64,000 nucleotides of DNA from CAZBUK01 sp964495085 (GTDB taxonomy: Bacteria; Bacteroidota; Ignavibacteria; T3Sed10-11): NCBI GenBank assembly GCA_964495085.1, contig CAZBUK010000004.1:9690-73689 (forward strand). The letters run 5' to 3'. The position numbers were made by a program, and so were the translations under genes. The notes beneath the pieces were generated by a model. The model ran no database searches. It saw only the letters and a program-made list of their open reading frames with translations, and was not told the DNA's origin. Below, piece after piece: positions 33,817 through 42,024 of the stretch. Position 1 is the stretch's first letter; every line of letters starts with the position of its first letter.

Positions 33817-35841
33817 ATGACAAATACTCAAGGAAACGGTAAACGGCTTCTTCGCGGAGCATTCGGCGACGCGCTCATCATATTCCCCTGCATTCTCATT
33901 CTCCTCTTTGTCTTTTCCCACTTCAACCTGATCGATTCGCTGAACCGGTTTGTCGATCAAAATGCGTTCGCGAATTTCGACAGGGTATTGCTCATATTCG
34001 TCCTGATGACGATCGGACTTACCATTTTCGCGATTCGTCGCTGGACCGAGCTCCGGAAAGAGATAAAGCTGAGGGAACAGAGCGAACGGGAGATACAGGC
34101 GAGCGATGAAAGATTCAGGTTGCTGGTCAATTCGCTCGACGACGTGGTCTTCACGCTCGACCGGAGACAGAGACATACGGCCGTGTACGGCAAATGGGTT
34201 CAGGACACGGATAAGTTCCGGCCCGATGTTTTCCTCGGTAAAACGGCGAGAGAGATCTGGGGACCCAAGGATGCATCGCTGCACGAATCGGCTAACAAGC
34301 GGGCGCTCACCGGAGAATCCGCAACTTATCGATGGGCGACGAAGCTCAACGGGGACCTGCATCATTTCCAGATTACCGTATCGCCGCTGCGCGATGAGTT
34401 GGGGGAAATAACCGGTGTCGTCGGCGTCGGGCATGATATTACAGAAAAAATTCATTTCGAGCGGGAGCTGCACCGCCATGAACAGGAGATGCGCGTACTG
34501 CTCGAGAACGCCCCCGATATCGTCGCGCGGTACGATAAGGAAGGCAGATTCCAGTATGTCAACCGCGTCTTCGAAAATACCATGGGGGTCACGCGGAATA
34601 AGATCGTCGGCAAGAAGATTCAGGAGGTCGGCATCCCGCAGGAGCTGTTCCCGTTCTGGCATCAGGAGCTCGAACGCGTGGTCGCGGAGGGTAAGGAACT
34701 AACGCTCGAATCGGAGCTCGCTACTCCTGCGGGCATGAGATATTTCCATGCCCGGATCGTTCCCGAATTGAACCGCGACGAATCCGTGGAGTTTGTGCTC
34801 GTCGTTGCGCGCGATCTGACCAAGCACAAGCGAATGGAGGACGATGTCCGCAGAAGCGAAGAACAGCTCGAGCGCATCCTCCAGACGACGCCGAGCGGCA
34901 TGACGATCGTCGACCTCAGCGGAAAGATCTTCTTCGCGAACAAGACAGCCGAACGCCTGCTCGGTCTCGAAACGAAGATGCACAGCAAGCAGCATTATTA
35001 CAACGATTTGCAGACGCGGATCCTGACCGTCGACGGGAAACCCTTCCCCGAAAAAGATTTGCCGTATATCCAGGTGATGATGACCGGCGAACCTGTCTTC
35101 GGACTGGAACATGCCGTCGAGAAACACGGCGGACAACGGGTCATTCTCTCGGTCAACGCGGCTCCCTTACACGATTATCAGGGAAAAGTCGTAGGTATCA
35201 TCTCCGCCCTCACGGATATCACCAAACTGAAACTTGCTGAGGAATCCGCCCGCAAGAACGAGCAGCAATTCAGAGATCTCGCCGACAGCATATCCGACGT
35301 GTTCTTCGCCGTCGATTCGCAATTGCAGTGCACCTATTGGAACAAGGCGAGCGAAACGTTGACGGGCGTACAGGCGAGCTCGGCGATCGGAAAACCGATC
35401 ACCCGGATCATTCCCCACATCAGCGAAAGTCAGATCGACGAGTTATGCCGGGAAGCCTTGAAAACGCAATCAACCCGGACGCTGGTGAGCAAATTTAAAT
35501 TCAACGGGAAAGTACATTATTTCGATATAAACGTCTATCCGGGGAAACAGGGGATATCGGTATTCCTCAAGGACGTGAGCGAGCGCATGTATGCCGAACG
35601 CGAGCGCGACCGCCTGATCACCGAACTGCAGGATGCATTGACGAAGGTAAAGACGTTGAGCGGATTGCTGCCGATCTGCGCCTTCTGTAAAAAAATCCGC
35701 GACGACACCGGCTACTGGCATCAGGTGGAATCATATATCAAGGAGCATTCCGAAGCAAACTTCAGTCACGGCGTCTGCCCGGCGTGCGCACAGGAACATT
35801 ACCCCGAGTACTTCAAGGAAAACCAGGAAGAGAAGAAATAA
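33817..35841 (+). CDS. Membrane sensor with tandem PAS domains and a Cys-rich tail
   Basis: 674 residues. Two N-terminal helices (about 20-42 and 55-74) anchor it, followed by a short coiled coil and about four PAS modules. These begin near 88 (DERFRLLVNSLDDVV), 215 (MRVLLENAPDIVARYDKEG), 345 (LERILQTTPSGMTIVDLSG) and 475 (QFRDLADSISDVFFAVDSQ). Instead of a kinase or cyclase domain it ends in a coiled coil plus a 50-residue segment with CAFCKKIRDDTGYW and CPACAQEHYPE: two cysteine pairs, recurrent in PAS proteins but unexplained. A partner for signal output is required. Convergent with the protease gene, 10 bases apart. Confidence 0.82.
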   Translation: MTNTQGNGKRLLRGAFGDALIIFPCILILLFVFSHFNLIDSLNRFVDQNAFANFDRVLLIFVLMTIGLTIFAIRRWTELRKEIKLREQSEREIQASDERFRLLVNSLDDVVFTLDRRQRHTAVYGKWVQDTDKFRPDVFLGKTAREIWGPKDASLHESANKRALTGESATYRWATKLNGDLHHFQITVSPLRDELGEITGVVGVGHDITEKIHFERELHRHEQEMRVLLENAPDIVARYDKEGRFQYVNRVFENTMGVTRNKIVGKKIQEVGIPQELFPFWHQELERVVAEGKELTLESELATPAGMRYFHARIVPELNRDESVEFVLVVARDLTKHKRMEDDVRRSEEQLERILQTTPSGMTIVDLSGKIFFANKTAERLLGLETKMHSKQHYYNDLQTRILTVDGKPFPEKDLPYIQVMMTGEPVFGLEHAVEKHGGQRVILSVNAAPLHDYQGKVVGIISALTDITKLKLAEESARKNEQQFRDLADSISDVFFAVDSQLQCTYWNKASETLTGVQASSAIGKPITRIIPHISESQIDELCREALKTQSTRTLVSKFKFNGKVHYFDINVYPGKQGISVFLKDVSERMYAERERDRLITELQDALTKVKTLSGLLPICAFCKKIRDDTGYWHQVESYIKEHSEANFSHGVCPACAQEHYPEYFKENQEEKK

Positions 35842-35851
35842 TCTGAACGGT

Positions 35852-37852
35852 TCACCGGACCAGAACCATTTTACCCGTTTCGGTTCTGTTGCCGTATGAG
35901 ATCCTGAAAAAATAAACTCCGCTCGGTTGTATTGCCGCGTTCCATTCTACTTCATGAACACCCGGCGCATGCGGACCGTCGATAAGCGTGACTATATGCT
36001 TGCCCAGAATGTTAAATACGTCGACGGTCACGTTCGATACGTCGGGAATTTCATACCGCAGAATCGTCCTATCGTTAAACGGATTCGGGAAATTCTGGTG
36101 AACCGCGAATCGCTCCGGCGGTACCGCCTCCCTTAATTCCACAATCGACCCGTGCGCAGGCAGAAAGTATTCCGCTGCGGGATCAGCTGGATAGCGGCGG
36201 GGAATCCCGGCGCTGTCGACGACCATCGCGAAGAAACGGAATCCCTGATCCGTACTGATATGCTCGGGAATAACCACTTCGTAATTACCAGAGGTGCGGC
36301 CGGGGAGTAAACCTGCCGGCTGCATTCCTACAACCGTATAAGATTCGTCTCCGGCCGACCGCATAAAAATATCAACCGACGGATGAAGGCCGGCAGCAGC
36401 GGTGAGGAACATCGAGATCCGCCGGCTATGGCCGTCATCGCGTAATACCGGAAAGGCGAGCATCGCCTGCGCATCGATTAATCCCCACCCTATGTCGTTA
36501 TCCGGCAGCATGGCCGAACCCGCGCTCAAACGAAGCGAATTTCGCAACTCACCCGCCGACATATACGGCCTCGCGGAGAGGATCAATCCCGCGGTCCCCG
36601 AAACGATCGGAGCCGAGAGCGAAGTGCCGTTCTCGGTTCTGTACTGCCCGGGGGTCGTGGATGCGCCGAACACGTTTACACCCAATGCGGTCACATCCGG
36701 TTTTATGCGTCCGTCTGCCGTTGGTCCGCGGGAGCTGAATTGAGCGAGATCGCCGCCCGACAATATAGCGCCGACGGCGACGACATGCTCGCCGTCGGCC
36801 GGAGTAGTAATTATCCGCCAGGGCTGTCCCCCTTCGTTCCCCGCCGAAGCAACGATCAGTACACCCCGCGCATATGCCATTTCTGCGGCAATCGTCGTCA
36901 CCGCGGTTTTTCCGTCCATATCCTCCGGCGTATAACCGGGAAATCCGTCGTCGAACAGGCTGTAACCCAACGAGGTTGAGACGATATCGACACCCAACGA
37001 TTCCATCCATTCCAGCCCCTCCACCCAAAAATCTTCTTCCGCCGGAGTTTCGGAGCGCACGTCTTCCGTCGCAGCCAAAAGAAAATCAGCATGCGGAGCC
37101 ACACCGATCAGATTCCCTTCGCTGAATCCAGCCGTCACGGAAAAAACGACCGTGCCATGACTGTAGTGGAACGGCGAAAGAACTTCATCGGGATAATTCT
37201 CAGCGACGAAATCCCTCGAACCGAGAACATTTACATGCTGAAAAGCCTCATGTGCGGTCCATTCGAATCCCGTATCCAAAAATCCTATCGCAGCACCGCC
37301 CCCCGTTATACCGAGGTTATGAAGCAGGTCAATTTTATGAAGGGAGATCTGAGCCGCGGAAGGACCGTAGGAAAATTCCGTCTCTTCGGTATCGCCAATA
37401 TTGAGGAAGAGCTCACCTTCCGGGGAGTCTATGGGATCGGGACGGCTCATACGGGATACGGGGCGGATCTCTTTTACAAACGGCAGCTCGCGGACGGCTC
37501 CGATCGCGCCCGGAGCCGCAGATACGCTCACGGCATTCAACCATCTTGATTCGGCTCTGACGGTCAGTCCGTGCCGATCCAGGACATCCCTATAGCCTCT
37601 ATATACAGGCAGATCCTCGGGTCCCGCGATCGGTTCAGATTTCATATTTCTCATACGCCGTTGAATCGAGCGATCCGAGAGTCCGGCTACGCGCGCGGCA
37701 TCCTCCGGAGCAGGAGATTGTTTTGAAAAAACCGGACCTTTATCTCGCAGAAAAATCCAGTATGATCTTGCCGAATGCCCGTCCCCGGAATATAATAAGC
37801 CGTTGTCGATAATAAAGAGCATGCCGAGGCATATGTACCGGAGCATTTGCAT
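35852..37852 (-). CDS. Subtilisin-like (S8) serine protease with type IX sorting tail
   Basis: 666-residue secreted protease. Signal peptide (about 1-22), propeptide-like region (about 30-135), then the catalytic domain with Asp193 (GFLDTGFEW), His232 (YSHGTVVFSV) and Ser411 (NGTSLSAPIVSG), and the oxyanion Asn in SAGNEG. The final 85 residues are a type A sorting domain: HQNFPNPFNDRTILRYEIP, then SGVYFFRISYGN and MVLVR. Export across the outer membrane by a type IX system is expected. Its ATG overlaps the stop of the antiporter gene (TAATG), so translation may be coupled. Confidence 0.92.
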   Translation of the reverse strand: MQMLRYICLGMLFIIDNGLLYSGDGHSARSYWIFLRDKGPVFSKQSPAPEDAARVAGLSDRSIQRRMRNMKSEPIAGPEDLPVYRGYRDVLDRHGLTVRAESRWLNAVSVSAAPGAIGAVRELPFVKEIRPVSRMSRPDPIDSPEGELFLNIGDTEETEFSYGPSAAQISLHKIDLLHNLGITGGGAAIGFLDTGFEWTAHEAFQHVNVLGSRDFVAENYPDEVLSPFHYSHGTVVFSVTAGFSEGNLIGVAPHADFLLAATEDVRSETPAEEDFWVEGLEWMESLGVDIVSTSLGYSLFDDGFPGYTPEDMDGKTAVTTIAAEMAYARGVLIVASAGNEGGQPWRIITTPADGEHVVAVGAILSGGDLAQFSSRGPTADGRIKPDVTALGVNVFGASTTPGQYRTENGTSLSAPIVSGTAGLILSARPYMSAGELRNSLRLSAGSAMLPDNDIGWGLIDAQAMLAFPVLRDDGHSRRISMFLTAAAGLHPSVDIFMRSAGDESYTVVGMQPAGLLPGRTSGNYEVVIPEHISTDQGFRFFAMVVDSAGIPRRYPADPAAEYFLPAHGSIVELREAVPPERFAVHQNFPNPFNDRTILRYEIPDVSNVTVDVFNILGKHIVTLIDGPHAPGVHEVEWNAAIQPSGVYFFRISYGNRTETGKMVLVR

Positions 37853-38817
37853 TAAGACATTTCCCGCTGGAACAGTATGAGGATGAACAGGATATAACCG
37901 CAGAGGAGCAGCGCCGCTTCGAAGCGTGATATTCTCAGTCCGGTCCGCATAATTACAAAAAGGAAAACAGAGAATCCGAGCATGACGGGAAATTCGAAGG
38001 AGGCGCTCGATGCGGCTACTCCGATCGGAGTGATAACCGCCACACCACCAATAACAAATAACGCGTTAAATATGTTGCTGCCGATAATATTTCCAAGACA
38101 CATAGCGGTATCCTTCTTTATGACTGCCACGACGGTTGTCGCCAGTTCGGGAAGCGACGTTCCCAAGGCCACCAGCGTTACACCGATCACGAAATCCGGA
38201 ACTCCGACCGCCCGTGCGATTACCATACCGGAATCGACTATGAGCTCGGATCCGTACATGAGCAGAAATGATCCCCCGGCAACGAACACAGCGGATACGA
38301 GCACGGTACTTTTTTTCCCGGGAAAAGACACAGGCCGGGAGACCGGTTCACCGACCGCTCGTTCAACCTGTCGTTCCGTACGCATCAGTAGGAGGGCCGT
38401 ATAGATGAAGATGCAGCTTAATAATATAATACCAGGCAGCATTCCGATCGAACTGCCGAGCGACAGGAGGAAGAGAAGAATGGATGACCCGAGCATAACC
38501 GGGTAATGAATCAGGATATCGCTCCGGTCGACGTCTATCGGCAGGATGACCGCGGCAATTCCGAGAATTAAGGTGATGTTGGTGATGTTGCTCCCGACAA
38601 CGTTCCCGAGTGCAATATCGCTGTTGCCGGCGAGAGCGGAAATGAGACTCACCACGAATTCCGGGGTCGACGTTCCGAAGGCGACGACGGTCAATCCGAT
38701 AATGAACGGTTTTATCCGGAACAGGTTGGCGAGATGTACGGCTCCGCGGACAAGGCCTTCCGCACCGATGTATAACAGAACGGCGCCCGCGCTAAAATAA
38801 AGGACGGGAATAAGCAT
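37852..38817 (-). CDS. Calcium/sodium antiporter, CaCA family (YrbG-like)
   Basis: 321 residues, about ten helices in two inverted halves. Each half has the ion-binding alpha repeat: FGTSTPEFVVSLISALAG (about 48-65) and LGTSLPELATTVVAVIKK (about 217-234), including the key acidic residues. Length and motifs fit the bacterial K+-independent Na+/Ca2+ exchangers. Ion specificity cannot be read from sequence. It follows moxR by 23 bases and overlaps the protease start. Confidence 0.92.
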   Translation of the reverse strand: MLIPVLYFSAGAVLLYIGAEGLVRGAVHLANLFRIKPFIIGLTVVAFGTSTPEFVVSLISALAGNSDIALGNVVGSNITNITLILGIAAVILPIDVDRSDILIHYPVMLGSSILLFLLSLGSSIGMLPGIILLSCIFIYTALLLMRTERQVERAVGEPVSRPVSFPGKKSTVLVSAVFVAGGSFLLMYGSELIVDSGMVIARAVGVPDFVIGVTLVALGTSLPELATTVVAVIKKDTAMCLGNIIGSNIFNALFVIGGVAVITPIGVAASSASFEFPVMLGFSVFLFVIMRTGLRISRFEAALLLCGYILFILILFQREMS

Positions 38818-38840
38818 GCGATACGTGCAGGATTCGGGAG

Positions 38841-39839
38841 TTAGTCCTTTAGGGCTTCGAGAAGTCTATTGACGATTTCGATCGCTGCAACCCCGTCGGC
38901 TTCTGCATTGAAATTCGGAACAATGCGATGCCTGATGACCGGACCGGCCATATGCCGCACATCGTCGATATCGGGCGTATGCCTCCCCTGGAGCAGCGCC
39001 CTGACTTTCGCTCCGAGTATGAGAAATTGAGACGCCCTCGGCCCCGCTCCCCAGCTCAGCCAGGTCTTCACGAAATCGGGAGCGCCGTTTTTACCGGGCC
39101 GGGTCATCTCGACGAGCGAGACGGCAAAGTCGATGACGTTGTCTGCGACCGGGACCTTACGCACCAGGTTCTGGTACGAAACGATCTGCTCGGCGCTCAG
39201 CACGCGGCTGAGTTCGGGTGAATACTCGCTGGTCGTGGTTCTGACGATGCGGATCTCCTCTTCCTTCGACGGATAATCGAGCCACAAGTTGAACATAAAG
39301 CGGTCGAGTTGCGCTTCGGGGAGCGGATACGTTCCCTCCTGTTCGATCGGATTCTGAGTGGCAAGCACGAAGAAGGGCTCGTCGAGAATATAGGTTCTTC
39401 CTGCCGCGGTTACCCGGTGCTCCTGCATCGCCTCGAGCAATGCGGATTGCGTTTTCGGGGGCGTCCGGTTGATCTCGTCGGCGAGCACCATATTGGCGAA
39501 TACGGGACCTTCGATAAAGCGGAAGTGTTTCGCACCGGTGGATACATTTTCCTCGATGATCTCAGTTCCGGTGATGTCGCTCGGCATGAGATCCGGCGTA
39601 AACTGGATACGGGAGAATTTCAGATCGAGGACCTCCGCGAGCGTCTTGATCAACAGGGTCTTGGCGAGTCCGGGAACGCCCACCAGGAGGCAGTGGCCCC
39701 TGGCAAGCAGGCTGATCAGCAGTTGATCGATGATCTCATCCTGACCGATGATAACTTTCGCTATCTCGCTTTTAATCTGACGGTAAGATCGGTTGAGTTG
39801 TTCCGCAAGTTCTACATCCGAAAATTTTTCTTTCACCAT
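38841..39839 (-). CDS. MoxR-family AAA+ ATPase
   Basis: 332 residues. Walker A VGVPGLAKTLL (about 58-68), Walker B plus linker LADEINRTPPKTQSALLEAMQE, here seen as LADEINRTPPKTQ then SALLEAMQE, sensor I FFVLATQNPIEQEGTYPLPEAQLDRF, of which ATQNPIEQEG is the core, and a lid domain ending EIVNRLLEAL. MoxR proteins remodel or activate partners with VWA or DUF58 domains. None is encoded here; instead it follows surA by nine bases. Confidence 0.92.
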   Translation of the reverse strand: MVKEKFSDVELAEQLNRSYRQIKSEIAKVIIGQDEIIDQLLISLLARGHCLLVGVPGLAKTLLIKTLAEVLDLKFSRIQFTPDLMPSDITGTEIIEENVSTGAKHFRFIEGPVFANMVLADEINRTPPKTQSALLEAMQEHRVTAAGRTYILDEPFFVLATQNPIEQEGTYPLPEAQLDRFMFNLWLDYPSKEEEIRIVRTTTSEYSPELSRVLSAEQIVSYQNLVRKVPVADNVIDFAVSLVEMTRPGKNGAPDFVKTWLSWGAGPRASQFLILGAKVRALLQGRHTPDIDDVRHMAGPVIRHRIVPNFNAEADGVAAIEIVNRLLEALKD

Positions 39840-39848
39840 GTCCTCGGT

Positions 39849-41123
39849 TTACAGCAGTTTTTCCCAGAAGAATTCCGCACGCAGATCGTCTATCAATTTC
39901 ATGAACGCCTGCTCCATTTTGTTCTGCAGTGCAAAACGCTCGAGGAATTTATAATCCTGCTCTACGTCGACCGGATGCTCGGGAATCCGTTTAGTCAGTC
40001 TTATAATAGAATAGCCGTATGAATCGCCGAAGTTGATCCTCGACGGAGCGCTGATTTCGTTCTCCGAAAGGTTGGCGACGACGCGGCGGATATCCGGTTC
40101 GAGCTGGTCGACGGCTACAAGTCCGAGGGTTCCGCCGAACGGAGCGGTGTCCGCATCTTCGGAATTCTCGCGCGCCAGCTGGTCGAATGACTCGCCGGCG
40201 AGTATACGGTCGCGGATCCCGTTCAGTTTATCGATAGTAGGCCGGTCGCTCTCCTCGGTCCGCTCGATTCTGATCAGAATGTGACGGGGCCTGACGGCAT
40301 CGCCGCGCCGCTCTTCCATCCTGATGATGTGCAGGCCGAACTGTGTTTCTACGATCTCCGAAACATCGCCGGGATTCAATGCGAACGCAACCTCTTCGAA
40401 TTCTCTCACAAATATTCCCCGTCTCACCCATCCAAGATCCCCTCCCCTGTTTGCCGAGCCTTGATCCACGGAATGACGCCGGGCCAGAGCATCAAAGTCT
40501 GCTCCGGCAAGCACGCTGTCGCGGATCGCTTCGGCCTTGGCATATGCATCGTCCTTGACGTTGACGTCGGCCTCGGGTATCAGAAAGATATGGGCAACCT
40601 CCACCTGTTCGGGAACCTGGGGAAGTTCGCTCCGATGTTCACGGTAGAACTCCTCCACCTCCCGCCTGCTTACGGTCATGCGTGAAAATTTCTGCGCTTG
40701 CAAACGCTGCACCAGCAGTTCCTTCCGGATATCCTCGCGCATATCGCGGCGCAATCTCGGCACGCTCATATTCAGGATCTCCGAAACCCGCTCGAGCGAA
40801 CCGTATGCCTGTTCGAATTGCCGGAGCTGATTCTGTACTTCCTGCTGTATCTCGTTCTCCGAGACGACGACGCTGTCGCGGATCGCCATCGCGAGCAGCA
40901 GTCGCTTATTGATCAGACTCTCAAGGATCTGTTCCCGCAGCTCCGGAATCCGGCGTTGATCGAGGCGCTGCTGGAGGGCGTACATCTGTACCTGGCTGTT
41001 CAATTCGGATTCGAGGATGATCTCACGGTCGACAACGGCGATAATGCGATCGGCGTACTGCTGGCCGATTACGGTACCGCATATGATAAGCAGCAACATA
41101 GTTCCGAAAACAACATTCCTCAT
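39849..41123 (-). CDS. surA: Periplasmic chaperone/peptidyl-prolyl isomerase SurA
   Basis: 424 residues from MRNVVFGTMLLLIICG, a clean signal peptide; an upstream in-frame ATG at 41147 overlaps the previous stop (TAATG) and is the alternative. SurA-N helical domain (about 25-165) with VDREIILESEL, parvulin domain one (about 175-280, VAHIFLIPEA ... LGWVRRGIFVREFEEVAFAL, here in parts), parvulin two (about 280-385) and a C-terminal helix. It assists outer-membrane protein folding. Third of three foldase-like genes in a row. Confidence 0.9.
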   Translation of the reverse strand: MRNVVFGTMLLLIICGTVIGQQYADRIIAVVDREIILESELNSQVQMYALQQRLDQRRIPELREQILESLINKRLLLAMAIRDSVVVSENEIQQEVQNQLRQFEQAYGSLERVSEILNMSVPRLRRDMREDIRKELLVQRLQAQKFSRMTVSRREVEEFYREHRSELPQVPEQVEVAHIFLIPEADVNVKDDAYAKAEAIRDSVLAGADFDALARRHSVDQGSANRGGDLGWVRRGIFVREFEEVAFALNPGDVSEIVETQFGLHIIRMEERRGDAVRPRHILIRIERTEESDRPTIDKLNGIRDRILAGESFDQLARENSEDADTAPFGGTLGLVAVDQLEPDIRRVVANLSENEISAPSRINFGDSYGYSIIRLTKRIPEHPVDVEQDYKFLERFALQNKMEQAFMKLIDDLRAEFFWEKLL

Positions 41124-41146
41124 GCGTATTCCCGACTCCCTTCGCA

Positions 41147-42019
41147 TTATGGTAGTGTATCCTGGTGAACGGCATTCATATCTTCGCGCCCGTACGAGAA
41201 CGAAATCTCAATCGGAAATTGACGCCTGAGCTGCTGGAGCAGCTGTTGATACTTCTCATGCCGCTTTTCTATAACAAGCCGTTCCCCTATTTCGTTCTTG
41301 ACGAAATCGAACGGCAGAGTGTTCCCCGTCTGGATCGATGCATGCAGTCTGATAATGTAGAAGCCGAGGCCGGTAGATATCGGGAAGGACGTTCCTCCCG
41401 TAGCGAGCTGCCGGGCGGCATTCCATTTCTCGACCGGATACAGATCGCGCTGCCGGTAAAATGCCCGGTCCCCGATCTCAAGTACCGCGCCGGGAAGATC
41501 GGCGTTATCGAGAACCCGTTCGAGCGCCTCGTTCCAGTCGGTCCCCTGGACGACCGCGTTCCGGAATGTCGTGGCGACGTTCCGCCGCTCGAATAATGCA
41601 TAGCTCACCTCGACGATCGGTTCTTCCGATCTAAACTCGAGCATGTGCTCGGAATAGTAGCGTTCCGCATCCTGATCGGTGATGACGGAATACTCATCGC
41701 CGTATACTTCGTCTTCGAGGAGCGCATTGATCGCGAGGTGGCGTCTGATATCCTGCAGGGGGCCGAGCACTCTCTCGTCTCGGTCGAGACCTCTGCGGCG
41801 CGCCTCCTGATACAACATCTCCGTATTGATCCACTGCGTAATATACTCCCGGACGACGGCTTCATTCATGCCGAGCGATTCGTCGATCTTTTCACTGATC
41901 ATCGCGCGCGTCAGATATTCGTTGTGGACACGTGCGGCGTATTCCTGGGGCTGCTCTTCTTCAGCGCAGCCCGCGAGGAAGAGTACGCACAGGAGCGGTA
42001 TCTGTCCCTTCGGAAGCAT
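41147..42019 (-). CDS. PpiC/SurA-N-like lipoprotein
   Basis: 290 residues from the ATG at 42019. Lipobox LFLAGC, so Cys at about 17. The N-terminal half is helical and SurA-like (YLTRAMISEKIDESLGMNEA, WINTEMLYQEARRRG). The C-terminal half has a weak parvulin-like pattern ending STGLGFYIIRLHASI. It is small and divergent for a PPIase; catalysis is doubtful, and a chaperone role with its neighbours is more likely. Five bases separate it from the gene upstream. Confidence 0.78.
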   Translation of the reverse strand: MLPKGQIPLLCVLFLAGCAEEEQPQEYAARVHNEYLTRAMISEKIDESLGMNEAVVREYITQWINTEMLYQEARRRGLDRDERVLGPLQDIRRHLAINALLEDEVYGDEYSVITDQDAERYYSEHMLEFRSEEPIVEVSYALFERRNVATTFRNAVVQGTDWNEALERVLDNADLPGAVLEIGDRAFYRQRDLYPVEKWNAARQLATGGTSFPISTGLGFYIIRLHASIQTGNTLPFDFVKNEIGERLVIEKRHEKYQQLLQQLRRQFPIEISFSYGREDMNAVHQDTLP

Positions 42020-42024
42020 GAAGT

